DNA from: RGIG9115 sp045649825
GTDB lineage: Bacteria > Bacillota > Clostridia > UBA1381
Assembly (NCBI GenBank): GCA_045649825.1
Contig: JAZRQO010000022.1
Coordinates: 67,740 to 131,739 of the forward strand
Reading direction: 5' to 3'
Length of the DNA stretch: 64,000 nt
The first letter of the stretch is position 1. Every line of letters begins with the position of its first letter. Position numbers and translations under genes: made by a program. The notes under the pieces are model-generated. The model saw only the letters and a list, made by a program, of their open reading frames with translations, did no database searches and had not been told where the DNA came from. Shown here piece after piece: positions 1 through 8,306 of the stretch.

Positions 1-357
1 CTGGGTGAAGCTGCATTCAGAAGCATATATCCTGAATATGCATACCATGGCATTGTTGCTCCGCACTCACATAATCTTTATCTCCAGCTTATTGTTGAGT
101 CGGGAATTATATCCCTTGTGGTATTTGTTGCCGCTATGCTCATATTTTTTAAAGATATGATCAATATGCAGCTCAGAAACCGTCATTTTGGAACTGCAGC
201 TGCAGCTCTTATGAGTGGCGTGGCAGGATTTCTTGTTCAGAGTATGTTCGATTACACATTCTATAACTATAGAGTAATGGCGATTTTCTTTATGGTGCTG
301 GCTATTGGCGGTGCATTTGTCACTGTTTCCGCAAAGGATAGTATAGAAAATAAGTGA
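1..357 (+). CDS. O-antigen ligase/polymerase-like membrane protein, C-terminal part (5' truncated by window)
   Basis: The reading frame is open from base 1 and stops with TGA at 355-357; the true start lies upstream of the window. The visible 118 residues begin with a loop containing HSHNLYLQLIVE, the His/Asn-rich periplasmic-loop pattern of Wzy/WaaL-type O-antigen ligase family proteins, followed by two to three hydrophobic segments and a short polar tail. In this family the loop takes part in transferring or polymerising lipid-linked glycans outside the membrane. A GT4 glycosyltransferase starts 14 bases downstream, so this is the end of an envelope or exopolysaccharide locus. The family call rests on one motif and the context; exact activity is unknown. 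Confidence 0.7.
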   Translation: MGEAAFRSIYPEYAYHGIVAPHSHNLYLQLIVESGIISLVVFVAAMLIFFKDMINMQLRNRHFGTAAAALMSGVAGFLVQSMFDYTFYNYRVMAIFFMVLAIGGAFVTVSAKDSIENK

Positions 358-371
358 AAGGAAAATAAAAT

Positions 372-1484
372 ATGCTGAAAATTATTGAAGTATCAAGTGA
401 TACAAACATTGGAGGGGCAGGTAAAGTCCTTCTTAACCTTTTGTCTGAGTATGACAGAAGCAAGTATGAAATTAAAGTAATACTTCCCAAAAACAGCTTA
501 TTGAAGCCTCATATTGAGGTCCTTGGTGTAGACATTATAGAAGTTAACGGAATTGCGGATAAGTCCCTTGACTTAAAAGCAGTGGGTGAGCTTACACGTA
601 TCATCAGAAAAGAAAAAGCGGATATTGTACACACTCACGCATCAATGTCGGCAAGAATAGCAGGCCGCCTTGCAGGAGCGAAGGTAATATATACACGTCA
701 CAGTGTTTTCCCACCCCCGAAATCTATCTCCCATGGAATTGGTAAAAAGCTCAACGGCTTTGTAAATAATATTATGGCGGATGGAATTATTGCAGTTGCT
801 GAAGCCGCCAAAGAAAATCTTACTGATACAGGTGTAGACGAAACAAAAATATCCGTTATATTAAACGGTGTAAAAGGTCTTGAGCCAAATTCTCTTGAAG
901 AAAAGGCACAGGCTCGTGAACGCTTTGGAATAGGTGCGGATGAAAAAGTGGTTTCCATAGTTGCCCGCCTTGAAGATATAAAAGGTCATGACTATTTTAT
1001 AGAAGCGGCAGATATGCTCCTTAAAGAGGGAATAAAAGCAAAATTTGTGATAGCAGGTACAGGCTCTTACGAAACACATCTTAAAGAAAAAGTTAAGAAA
1101 CTTGGACGTGAAAATGATATAATATTTACAGGTTTTATCAAGGATGTTGATGCACTTATGAATATCACCTACATACAGTGTAATGCATCCTACGGTACAG
1201 AAGCCACAAGCCTTGCTCTCCTTGAAGGTATGAGCCTCGGTATCCCGGCAGTTGTTTCAGATTTTGGCGGCAATCCGGGAGTTATATCTGATGGAAATAA
1301 CGGATTTCTTGTTCGTAAAAAGAATACCGAGGCGCTTGCCGACGGTATAAGAAAGCTCCTTTCTGATGAAAACCTTTATGGAGAAATGAGTACAAAATCA
1401 AAAGAAATATTCGGCAAAAAGTTTACTGCTGTTGCAATGACAAGGCAGACTGAACAATACTACGATAAAATTGCTCAGAAGTAA
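372..1484 (+). CDS. GT4-family glycosyltransferase
   Basis: A 370-residue protein of GT-B fold. The N-terminal Rossmann half opens with IIEVSSDTNIGGAGKVLLNL, and the C-terminal half has the nucleotide-sugar binding region with VARLEDIKGHDYFIEAA and the E(x7)E-type stretch around ALLEGMSLGIPAVVSDFGGN. This is typical of retaining GT4 enzymes that add a sugar from an NDP-sugar to a lipid-linked or growing glycan on the cytoplasmic face. It starts at ATG 372 after an AAGGAAAAT-like ribosome site and follows the ligase-like gene by 14 bases, so the two are probably co-transcribed. Donor and acceptor cannot be read from the sequence. Confidence 0.9.
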   Translation: MLKIIEVSSDTNIGGAGKVLLNLLSEYDRSKYEIKVILPKNSLLKPHIEVLGVDIIEVNGIADKSLDLKAVGELTRIIRKEKADIVHTHASMSARIAGRLAGAKVIYTRHSVFPPPKSISHGIGKKLNGFVNNIMADGIIAVAEAAKENLTDTGVDETKISVILNGVKGLEPNSLEEKAQARERFGIGADEKVVSIVARLEDIKGHDYFIEAADMLLKEGIKAKFVIAGTGSYETHLKEKVKKLGRENDIIFTGFIKDVDALMNITYIQCNASYGTEATSLALLEGMSLGIPAVVSDFGGNPGVISDGNNGFLVRKKNTEALADGIRKLLSDENLYGEMSTKSKEIFGKKFTAVAMTRQTEQYYDKIAQK

Positions 1485-1497
1485 GGAGGACGGTAAA

Positions 1498-1950
1498 ATG
1501 AAAAAGAAAATAACTATTGTTGATATACTGATAGTTCTTGCAGTTGTGCTTGTTGCAGTTTTTGTTTTTGGTAAATTTTCAGGAACGGCAGGGGCTTCAA
1601 AGAAAACTGTAACATATACAGTTCTTGTTACAAGTGTTATGCCTGAGGTGGCAGACAGTATGGTTCCGGACGACAACGTGTTGCTCGATGCAAAGGGTAA
1701 TGCCTACGGAAGAGTTACAAATGTTTCGGTATCGCCATCCCAGGATTCCTATTTGAATCAGCAGACAGAAAAGTATGTTATAAGTAAGCTTGACGACAGG
1801 AAGGATGTAATTCTTACTCTGGAGGCTGAAGCTACGGCTAATGACTGGGGATACCAGATAGGGCAGCAGCATATAAGAATTGGAGAGCAACAGAATGTGT
1901 CGGCAACTAAGTATGTTGCTAAAGGATATATAATCGGCATTGACGACTAA
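1498..1950 (+). CDS. DUF4330 family membrane-anchored protein
   Basis: About 150 residues. An upstream in-frame ATG at 1471 exists, but AAGGAGG lies 9 bases before ATG 1498, so 1498 is taken as the start. One N-terminal transmembrane helix (ITIVDILIVLAVVLVAVFVF) is followed by a beta-rich domain placed outside the cell or at the membrane surface. The lead-in 'ITIVDILIVLAV' and overall size match DUF4330, a family found in Firmicute exopolysaccharide clusters without known activity. It follows the GT4 gene by 13 bases and precedes a paralogue. Confidence 0.75.
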   Translation: MKKKITIVDILIVLAVVLVAVFVFGKFSGTAGASKKTVTYTVLVTSVMPEVADSMVPDDNVLLDAKGNAYGRVTNVSVSPSQDSYLNQQTEKYVISKLDDRKDVILTLEAEATANDWGYQIGQQHIRIGEQQNVSATKYVAKGYIIGIDD

Positions 1951-1964
1951 GGGAGGTAATAAAG

Positions 1965-2447
1965 GTGAAAAACGGAAAAATTGCAGGTAGAATTAATATA
2001 ATAGATCTTTTGGTTATAATTGCAGTTTTTGTGGCTTTGTTTGGTGTTGCAATCCGTGTGCTGACCTTCTCTGACAAAAATACTGCGGGAACTATTCCTT
2101 TTGAGTATGTCGTATGTGTTGAAGGTGTACGTGAGTATTCAATACAAGGATTGCAAAAGGGCGGAAGTATATATTCCGAAAAGGAAGACGCGCTTGTGGG
2201 TGAAATTGTGAATGTTACGGTTGAGCCTGCAAAATATGACCAAATTATGCTTGACGGTGAACGAAAAATGATTGAACGGCCTGACAGATTTACGGCTTAT
2301 GTAACAGTTAAGGCAAATGGTGTTATTCGTGGCGGAACGTACTGCGATGCGGTAGAAACTCCTGTAGGAGTCGGCTCGGAGTATATGCTTTGTTCGAAAT
2401 ATGTTTCAACAAACGGCAAGGTAGTATCTTTAAAACCTGTTGAATAA
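1965..2447 (+). CDS. DUF4330 family protein (second copy)
   Basis: 160 residues starting at GTG 1965 behind a GGGAGGT ribosome site at 1951-1957. The N-terminus (INIIDLLVIIAVFVALFGVA) is a single membrane anchor like that of the preceding gene, and the soluble domain repeats the same pattern, including VGEIVNVTVEP versus YGRVTNVSVSP. The two are diverged tandem paralogues and may act as a pair. A strong terminator follows at once, closing the polysaccharide operon. Function is unknown. Confidence 0.75.
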   Translation: MKNGKIAGRINIIDLLVIIAVFVALFGVAIRVLTFSDKNTAGTIPFEYVVCVEGVREYSIQGLQKGGSIYSEKEDALVGEIVNVTVEPAKYDQIMLDGERKMIERPDRFTAYVTVKANGVIRGGTYCDAVETPVGVGSEYMLCSKYVSTNGKVVSLKPVE

Positions 2448-2450
2448 ATT

Positions 2451-2491
2451 AAAACGTTATGCGGATTAAATAACCCGCATAACGTTTTTTT
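2451..2491 (+). terminator. Rho-independent terminator of the polysaccharide operon
   Basis: The arms AACGTTATGCGG and CCGCATAACGTT flank a short AT-rich loop and are followed by a run of seven T. It lies immediately after the second DUF4330 stop codon. Confidence 0.9.
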
Positions 2492-2501
2492 GTACAACGA
2501 A

Positions 2502-2524
2502 AACCACGGGCTATGCTTGTGGTT
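2502..2524 (+). repeat. IS200-type end hairpin
   Basis: AACCAC and GTGGTT pair around GGGCTATGCTT, about 100 bases upstream of the IS200-like transposase remnant. Subterminal hairpins of this kind are the recognition structures of IS200/IS605 elements. The matching right end was not found, in line with a truncated element. Confidence 0.55.
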
Positions 2525-2624
2525 CTAAAAAGCTTTTAGCTATGAGCAGAAAAAAGAAACCTCCTATGATATAATATATGCAGGTTCGCCAACCGCATAA
2601 AAGAATCAAAGGAGGTAATCAAGA

Positions 2625-2973
2625 ATGAAACTTGATACAGATAGTTTATCACATACGACGTGGAATTGCAAGTACCATATAGTATTTGCGCCAAAAATAT
2701 CGTAGACAAGTGATATATGGAAAGATAAAGGCAGATGTAGGAAACATATTGAGAAAATTATGTAAGTATAAAGGTGTAGAGATAATAGAAGCTGAATCCT
2801 GTCCAGATCATATTCATATGCTTGTATCAATACCGCCAAAGTATAGTGTATCACAAATTATGGGATATTTAAAAGGAAAAAGTTCGCTGATGATATTCGA
2901 TAGACATGGGAACTTAAAATATAAATATGGAAATAGACAATTTTGGTGTAAAGGATATTATGTGGATATAACA
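2625..2973 (+). pseudogene. tnpA: IS200/IS605-family transposase (TnpA), frameshifted and 3' truncated
   Basis: From ATG 2625, preceded by GGAGG, the frame reads MKLDTDSLSHTTWNCKYHIV and then FAPK before a premature stop. Dropping one A from the five-A run near 2692-2697 restores YRRQVIYGKIKADVG and continues through PDHIHMLVSIPPKYSVSQIM. That stretch holds the HUH-type His-hydrophobe-His motif (HIHML) of Y1 transposases. The frame ends after FWCKGYYVDIT, before the C-terminal helix carrying the catalytic Tyr would be complete. The element is therefore a remnant: one frameshift and loss of the 3' end, where IS3-like sequence takes over. Confidence 0.85.
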
Positions 2974-3047
2974 TAAAACGTATCAAACAATCATTAGGAT
3001 ATATGAGTCCAGTAGAGTACAGACATAGTCTTGGATTAGCAATATGA
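2974..3047 (+). pseudogene. C-terminal fragment of an IS3-family transposase (OrfB)
   Basis: This stretch encodes KRIKQSLGYMSPVEYRHSLG followed by LAI and a stop. It matches the usual end of IS3-family OrfB integrases (RI.. LGYMSPVEYR). It is joined directly to the broken IS200-like gene with no start codon or upstream integrase core, so it is a leftover of a second insertion event. Confidence 0.75.
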
Positions 3048-3097
3048 ACAGCCCAAGAATATGTCCGCACCCATTCCCGTTTCATTCTGAAACAGTC

Positions 3098-3181
3098 CTT
3101 TAAATTATTTGCTTATATAAAACTTATTTTTCTCACAAGCCTTTGCCTGTAATCTGTCAAGTGCTTCACCAAAATTACTAA
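3098..3181 (-). repeat. Short coding remnant, copy 1 (second copy near 45301)
   Basis: About 80 bases here are nearly identical to 45301-45386. On the minus strand both copies read as the end of one protein: FGEALDRLQAKACEKNKFY, then I/M-SK and a stop. No start codon or upstream body of that gene remains at either place. It is a fragment of an unidentified repeated gene or element, lying between the IS remnant and the response-regulator terminator. Confidence 0.65.
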
Positions 3182-3188
3182 TTTAAGG

Positions 3189-3230
3189 AAAAAGCCGCAA
3201 ACCCTAAAAATGCAAGGGTTTGCGGCTTTT
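3189..3230 (-). terminator. Bidirectional terminator after the response regulator
   Basis: AAAGCCGCAAACCCT pairs with AGGGTTTGCGGCTTT around a small loop, with T or A runs on both sides. It lies 34 bases past the stop of the minus-strand response regulator. Confidence 0.85.
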
Positions 3231-3264
3231 GGTGTTTAATATAAAACATATCGTTTCCCGAGAA

Positions 3265-3947
3265 TTAATCAATTTTTTCAAAAAGCTCTAAAACGTGAAG
3301 CTTGTTGAGGGTAGCAATAAATTCCTTAAGATTTTTTTGCTTTGTCTTTTTAAGTATATTTGTAATCTGACAGCGAATGGTTGATTGCTCCACAAATCTC
3401 TGTGCCGCTATTTCCTTACTGCTTTTGCCCTGAGAGGCGAGTTTTAGAATTTCAAACTCCGAAGCAGAAAGGTTTTTTAAAAGCGAAACTGTATAAAGAA
3501 GCGAATCTCGCTGCAAGTATGATGAACGGCTTTCATCTATAAACTTTTCCAATATAAACGGTGGAAACACGTTTTTGCCGTTATAAATGCTGCGAATGCT
3601 CTCTGCCATTTCGTCAACCTCAATTGATTTGAGAAAATATCCGTTTGCGCCGAGAACTATTGCCTCATATATAAGCTTAGGCTCTTCGTGAATAGAGAAA
3701 ATTATAATCTTTGTTTCGGGAGAGAGTGCTTCAATCTGGGGAATAAGCTCAATCCCCGAACGTTCACCTTCAATCTGAATATCGAGAATGGCTACGTCAG
3801 GCTTATGAACGGCTACCATCTGGAGAGCTTCCTCCGAGGAATTACCACTGCAACAACGTCAATATCGTCGTATTCCGGAAGGGAGCTTTTGAAATATTCA
3901 CATATATACTTGTAGTCGTCGCAAAGCATTGTTCGTATTTTTTTCAC
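3265..3947 (-). pseudogene. NarL/LuxR-type response regulator, frameshifted in the receiver domain
   Basis: Translation from GTG 3947, after AAGGAGG, gives MKKIRTMLCDDYKYICEYFK and an acidic-pocket receiver start. The frame then runs to a stop after DVVAVVIPRRKLSRW. Adding one G near 3844-3847 (GTGGTAAT to GTGGGTAAT) joins it to the next frame, SSEEALQMVAVHKPDVAILD, which carries the phospho-acceptor Asp. The joined protein has a receiver, a linker and a LuxR-type helix-turn-helix (LSASEFEILKLASQGKSSKE). No partner histidine kinase is visible. A single-base change leaves open a sequencing error; otherwise the gene is inactivated, unless the 184-residue downstream frame starting at ATG 3819 is translated. 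Confidence 0.8.
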
Positions 3948-3970
3948 GATCCGTTTCCCTCCTTAGTATC

Positions 3971-4030
3971 ATAATTGCATACTCTTTGGCAGATTATATT
4001 ATTGCTATTTTAAGCTGCAGAAGGTATAAT
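3971..4030 (+). promoter_or_regulatory. 37-bp regulatory element, copy 1, with sigma-A promoter (DMT/activase operon)
   Basis: The element spans 3971-4007 and contains TTGCATA, TTTGGCAGATTATAT and TATTG. It ends in the -35 hexamer TTGCTA (4002-4007), followed by a 17-base spacer and TATAAT (4025-4030). The same arrangement recurs at 9151, 17384, 24742 and 27095. Its placement against a weak -35 box suggests binding by an activator, most likely one of the AraC-family regulators in the window. Confidence 0.8.
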
Positions 4031-4074
4031 GTAAATACACAGTGATAAGGTATTTTTTTAGGGGATGGTAATCA

Positions 4075-4998
4075 ATGTATAAAAAAACAGAAAATATTTT
4101 TTCAAATAAAATAACAAGTGTGCTTATAGCAGTTTTTGTGTGTGCGCTTTGGGGATCTTTATTTCCTTGCATAAAGCTCGGATATAATGCGTTTGATATT
4201 TCCGGAAGTGATATTCCGTCTATTATACTTTTTGCAGGAATAAGGTTTGCCATAAGTGGATTTATACTTATAGCCGCTACAAGCATTAAAAACAAAAAGC
4301 TTGATGTGCCTGATAAGAAAAGTATTATGCCAATATTCTGGATTACATTGACATCCATAGTTTTGCATTATAGTTTTACATATGTGGCGTTGTCAATTGG
4401 TGAAGGCTCAAAAAGTGCTATAATAAAGCAAGTGGGATTTTTGTTTTTAAGTTGTTTTGCTTTTTTATTTGATAAGGACGACCATTTTTCGCTTCCTAAA
4501 CTTATTGCAGGAATTTTAGGTTTTTTCGGTATAATAGTAACTAACCTTGACGGCTCCGGATTTACGTTCGGTTTAGGGGATGTTCTTTTACTTCTTGCTT
4601 CTCTTTGCTCTTGCATAAGTGTAATTTGTACCAAGAGTGCTACAAAGACTATAAACCCTGTGCAGATAGTAGCATACTCACAACTTGCAGGTGGTATTTT
4701 CCTCTTTGTTGTAGGGTTGATTCTCGGAGGTAAGCTTACCCATATAGATCTTCGCTCAGTTTTGACCTTTGCATATATTTGCGGAGCATCAATCGCGGCG
4801 TACTCTTTATGGAATATTCTTATAAAGTATAACAATGTATCAAAATTGTCTGTAATTAAGTTTACAGAGCCGCTTTTTGCGGTGATATTTTCCGGACTGA
4901 TTCTCGGTGAGCAGATATTCAGACTTTCATATCTTATTGCCTTTATTATAATTATTTTGGCAATAATTATATCAAATGTAAAACGGGGTGAGAGATGA
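4075..4998 (+). CDS. DMT-superfamily (EamA) transporter
   Basis: 307 residues with about ten hydrophobic helices in two similar halves, the EamA arrangement of drug/metabolite transporters. The first half contains CALWGSLFPCIKLGY and the second ends in a helix pair before the basic tail NVKRGER. Members export or import small metabolites; the substrate is not visible here. The stop codon overlaps the start of the GRE activase (ATGA type), so the transporter is translationally coupled to that enzyme. It may move the GRE substrate or product. Confidence 0.9.
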   Translation: MYKKTENIFSNKITSVLIAVFVCALWGSLFPCIKLGYNAFDISGSDIPSIILFAGIRFAISGFILIAATSIKNKKLDVPDKKSIMPIFWITLTSIVLHYSFTYVALSIGEGSKSAIIKQVGFLFLSCFAFLFDKDDHFSLPKLIAGILGFFGIIVTNLDGSGFTFGLGDVLLLLASLCSCISVICTKSATKTINPVQIVAYSQLAGGIFLFVVGLILGGKLTHIDLRSVLTFAYICGASIAAYSLWNILIKYNNVSKLSVIKFTEPLFAVIFSGLILGEQIFRLSYLIAFIIIILAIIISNVKRGER

Positions 4999-5876
4999 TG
5001 ACAGGTAATGTGTTTGAAATAAAGCGCTTTGCCGTTCACGATGGCGATGGAATACGCACAACCGTATTTTTGAAGGGTTGCCCTTTAAAGTGTGTATGGT
5101 GTCATAATCCTGAGGGGATTTCCCTAAAGCCTCAAGTAGCCATACTGAGCAATAAATGCGCACTTTGTGGTAAATGTGCCACTGTATGTAAAAATCATAT
5201 TATAACTGATAATCACACAATAGACAGGCAACAGTGTGTAACCTGCGGAAAGTGTGCGGATTTTTGCCCTATGGGAGCAATCGTTCTGTACGGCAAAGAA
5301 ATGACCTGTGAAGAGGTTCTTGATAAGGTGCTTGAGGATAAGGATTTTTATGAAACATCAGGTGGCGGCGTTACCCTTTCGGGCGGTGAATGTCTTATGC
5401 AGGCGGAGTTTTGCATGGAGCTTTTAAAAGCCTTGAAAGCTAATGGCATAAATACGGCAATAGATACCTGCGGTTGCGTCAAAAAAGATATTTATGATAT
5501 GGTAATTCCCTATACAGATGTTTTTTTGTATGACCTCAAAGCTATTGATGAGGATGTGCATATAAAGTGCACCGGTGTATCCAACAAATTAATTTTAGAT
5601 AATCTGAAATACCTGGATTCCTGTGGTTGCAAGATTGAAATCCGAATCCCCTTTGTTCCGGATTTTAATGATAATCAAATTGAAAAAATGGGTGAATTTA
5701 TCAGTAAACTTAAAAATGTTATTGGTGTAAGAGTGCTTCCGTATCATAATTATGCAGGTTCTAAATATGCATCTCTCGACATGGAAAACACACTTCCCCA
5801 AAGGATACCAACAAGTGAAGAAATTGAAAAAGCCGAAAAAACAATTGCATCCTATGGTATTAGAGTTATAAGGTAA
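4995..5876 (+). CDS. Glycyl radical enzyme activase (radical SAM, PflA-like) 1
   Basis: 293 residues. The AdoMet radical motif CX3CX2C is at C29, C33 and C36 (GCPLKCVWCHNPEG). Two ferredoxin-type 4Fe-4S motifs follow, at C55/C58/C61/C65 and C81/C84/C87/C91, as in activases of GRE eliminases and decarboxylases and unlike PflA itself, which lacks them. The enzyme abstracts hydrogen from the glycyl residue of its partner, here presumably the GRE encoded convergently at 6035-8140. ATG 4995 and ATG 4998 are both possible; the first overlaps the transporter stop. A shared stem-loop separates it from the convergent GRE gene. Confidence 0.92.
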   Translation: MMTGNVFEIKRFAVHDGDGIRTTVFLKGCPLKCVWCHNPEGISLKPQVAILSNKCALCGKCATVCKNHIITDNHTIDRQQCVTCGKCADFCPMGAIVLYGKEMTCEEVLDKVLEDKDFYETSGGGVTLSGGECLMQAEFCMELLKALKANGINTAIDTCGCVKKDIYDMVIPYTDVFLYDLKAIDEDVHIKCTGVSNKLILDNLKYLDSCGCKIEIRIPFVPDFNDNQIEKMGEFISKLKNVIGVRVLPYHNYAGSKYASLDMENTLPQRIPTSEEIEKAEKTIASYGIRVIR

Positions 5877-5983
5877 TAATTTCAGGAGATAAAATAGACG
5901 GAATTTGGGAAAATGACAAAAAATATGAGAGGCTTTTCATCGTGTACGAAAGGTGCAGACTTTTCAATAAATCACAGCACATC

Positions 5984-6028
5984 AAAAACAGGCTATGTTT
6001 CCGATTATTTGGAAACATAGCCTGTTTA
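5984..6028. terminator. Bidirectional terminator between activase 1 and GRE 1
   Basis: AAACAGGCTATGTTTCC and GGAAACATAGCCTGTTT form a 17-bp stem around a seven-base loop. It lies between two convergent genes, with an A-rich left flank and T-rich right flank, so it can stop transcription from both sides. Confidence 0.85.
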
Positions 6029-6034
6029 ATTAGT

Positions 6035-8140
6035 TTATCTATTTTCTGCCTGTCTGATAAATGCGTCCTGTTCGTCCTTTGAAAGGTTAACGAAGAAAGC
6101 ATTCCAGCCGCATACACGCACCTGAAGGTTTGCATATTTTTCAGGATTTTTCTGAGCCTTTTTAAGCTCGCTGGCATCAAAAACATTGCCGTGCATTGCA
6201 AAGCCGCCCTTCTTGAAATAGGTAAGGAGAATACCATACATTGCCATGATACCGTCCTCACCTGTAACTGCTGAGGGATGAAGAATAATATCTAAAACAG
6301 AACCGTTGGAGAATTTTGAGTGGTCCATAGCGGTTACAGAGTTAATAAGTGCAGTAATTCCGTTTTTGTCCATACCCACTGTTGCACACAGATTTTTTGA
6401 AAGGGGTTCGCATGCAAATCTTCCGTCTGCAGTAGCTCCTGCCTTTGTTCCGAAATAGAAGTTTTCATTTATGCTGAATAGCCCTGCTTTAAATACTCCG
6501 CCTCTGCCGTTTGGTGTATTGTTGAGGTAGTCTCCTGCAAAATCGGAGAATTCCTTTGCTATGCTGTCTGCAAACGCGTTTCCGTTGCCGTACTTTTCGG
6601 GGATAGACAAAGCATATTGTCTGAGCTGTTCATTTCCTTCCCAGTTGTTTGCAAGAAGCTCTGACAGTTCTTTGAAGCTCAGTTTCTTTTCATCAAATAC
6701 CAACTTCTTTACAGCGCATATAATATCGGTAAGACTTGCAATGCTCTGGTAATTAATAGAGCTGTTGTTGTATTTCGCACTGCCCTCATAAGCGTCAGCA
6801 CCGTTTTCCATACATGTGTCATACAAAGATGATAAAAATGGGTCGGCATAAAATTCGCCGTAGTGTTTTTCGATTGATGTTATAATATGAACAACTCTGT
6901 CTGTCAAATGCGCAAGATGCTTTTTAACAGCCGCCTTATAATCGTCAAAGCTGGACACTTCGTCATTCATAGCATACTCTGCAGTCTTTGAAGATATAAT
7001 TGATGCATTACCTGTGCAGCCGATTTCAACCCCCCAAACAGCAGGCTCATAGCAGCCGATAGGAACGTAATTCCGTGCATCTCTTTCTTCGATGCCGACG
7101 TCCATAAGCGCTTTTACAGTAACTGCATCGTTGGTAAATACAAAGCTGCTGTTGCCGCCTCTTATGCATTTCATAACGAGTTTAACAAACTCTGCCGGAG
7201 TTTTGTCTGATACTCTTATGTGGATTTTTGGACTGTGGATATCAAGCTCGTTATATGTTTCAACGATTAAGTAGGTAAGCTCGTTTGTTACTTCGTTTCC
7301 GTCCATGTCTATACCGCTTAGACAGAAGGGAAGGTCATAATCAATATTTGCTGCCCAGAATTTGTAGAGGAAAAATCTCAGCATCTCAGCTATTTCTTCT
7401 TTAGTAAAGGTTCCGTCCTCTAAATCTTTTTTGTAGAACGGATAGAGTAGCACGTCAAGCCTGCCCAATGTTCTCATTCTTGTGCCAAAAACAAATTCAT
7501 GAAGGAAAAAATATGATACAAGTGTTTGCATTGCTTCGTATGTGTTTTTGGGATTGCTGTGGGCGATGTTACGCAGGCACTGTGAGCTGTCCTCGTTGTA
7601 TGGAGCGGTTGCGTCTGCAAGTCTGTTTAAAAATACGGGAATTGCTGAGAGCAATATTACGCAGCTTTTATAAAAATCCTTTTGCTTTTGTGAATTTCCC
7701 TCTTTTTGTAAATAGTCTTCTGCTCTTTTTAACAGCCCTGCAAAACCTACCTTCAAAAGCAGCTCGGAGTTGGGTGAGTTGTGCCCGAAATCGTGACCGC
7801 CGCCAAAAGCACCTGTGTTGTTGTAGGCATCTGTTTTTTCGTTGTACTCGTCAGGTAAATATGTTTTCCAAAAATTCAGTGTTGTTTTCTCGTTATGTTT
7901 TTTGATTAAATCGAAGCAAAGGAGCTTATCCTGAAAAATATCATCCTTGTCAATTGCAATAGCGCCTTTGTTAAGTATCATTTCAAAGATTTTTGCCTTG
8001 ACAATGCCATGATATGTGTCTTTGTTTTCTGATACAATTTTTTCGTATTCGGCAGTCAGGATAGATTCATCCGTGATTCCCAGTATCCATTCGGGGTTCT
8101 TAAATTGGTCTTTTAGTAATTCCATGTTAAACTTTTTCAT
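6035..8140 (-). CDS. Glycyl radical enzyme 1 (PFL/dehydratase-like), substrate unknown
   Basis: 701 residues from ATG 8140; a GTG at 8152 abuts the AAAGGAG ribosome site and is too close to it. The glycyl radical loop near the C-terminus is VRVCGWNAFF with Gly about residue 678. The active-site thiyl loop is PIGCYEPAVWG with Cys363 and Glu365. The Cys-x-Glu arrangement is that of GRE eliminases such as glycerol or choline lyases, not the Cys-Cys pair of pyruvate formate-lyase. The length is shorter than the 780-850 residues usual for those eliminases. The activase is encoded convergently next door. Transcription starts from a divergent promoter shared with an AraC regulator. A C-C, C-O or similar radical cleavage of a hydroxylated substrate is inferred; the substrate is unknown. 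Confidence 0.88.
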   Translation of the reverse strand: MKKFNMELLKDQFKNPEWILGITDESILTAEYEKIVSENKDTYHGIVKAKIFEMILNKGAIAIDKDDIFQDKLLCFDLIKKHNEKTTLNFWKTYLPDEYNEKTDAYNNTGAFGGGHDFGHNSPNSELLLKVGFAGLLKRAEDYLQKEGNSQKQKDFYKSCVILLSAIPVFLNRLADATAPYNEDSSQCLRNIAHSNPKNTYEAMQTLVSYFFLHEFVFGTRMRTLGRLDVLLYPFYKKDLEDGTFTKEEIAEMLRFFLYKFWAANIDYDLPFCLSGIDMDGNEVTNELTYLIVETYNELDIHSPKIHIRVSDKTPAEFVKLVMKCIRGGNSSFVFTNDAVTVKALMDVGIEERDARNYVPIGCYEPAVWGVEIGCTGNASIISSKTAEYAMNDEVSSFDDYKAAVKKHLAHLTDRVVHIITSIEKHYGEFYADPFLSSLYDTCMENGADAYEGSAKYNNSSINYQSIASLTDIICAVKKLVFDEKKLSFKELSELLANNWEGNEQLRQYALSIPEKYGNGNAFADSIAKEFSDFAGDYLNNTPNGRGGVFKAGLFSINENFYFGTKAGATADGRFACEPLSKNLCATVGMDKNGITALINSVTAMDHSKFSNGSVLDIILHPSAVTGEDGIMAMYGILLTYFKKGGFAMHGNVFDASELKKAQKNPEKYANLQVRVCGWNAFFVNLSKDEQDAFIRQAENR

Positions 8141-8180
8141 AAACAAATACACTCCTTTGGTGTTTCATATTTTCAATTCC

Positions 8181-8290
8181 ATTATATGAGATTATCCTTA
8201 AAAGTCAATGATTGTTTCGTAACCACTTGACTATTTCGAAACAAAAGAGTCTTACAAATACTTGACTGTACAAAAACAATTGTGTATAAT
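8181..8290. promoter_or_regulatory. Divergent promoters of GRE 1 and AraC 1 with shared operator
   Basis: Minus strand: -35 TTGACT (8203-8208), 16-base spacer, -10 TATAAT (8181-8186), driving GRE 1. Plus strand: -35 TTGACT (8262-8267), 17-base spacer, -10 TATAAT (8285-8290), driving the AraC gene. Between them lie GTTTCGTAAC (8214-8223) and ATTTCGAAAC (8233-8242), 19 bases apart. The core TCGAAACA starts at 8236, 28 bases from the minus -35 and 26 from the plus -35. The same geometry occurs at 48.5 and 51.9 kb. Confidence 0.85.
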
Positions 8291-8306
8291 TAAGCTGGTG
8301 ATGATT

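Noticed and set aside
6035..8140. GRE 1 as pyruvate formate-lyase
   Set aside because: It lacks the adjacent Cys pair and RVSGY signature, and its activase has the extra ferredoxin-like clusters absent from PflA.
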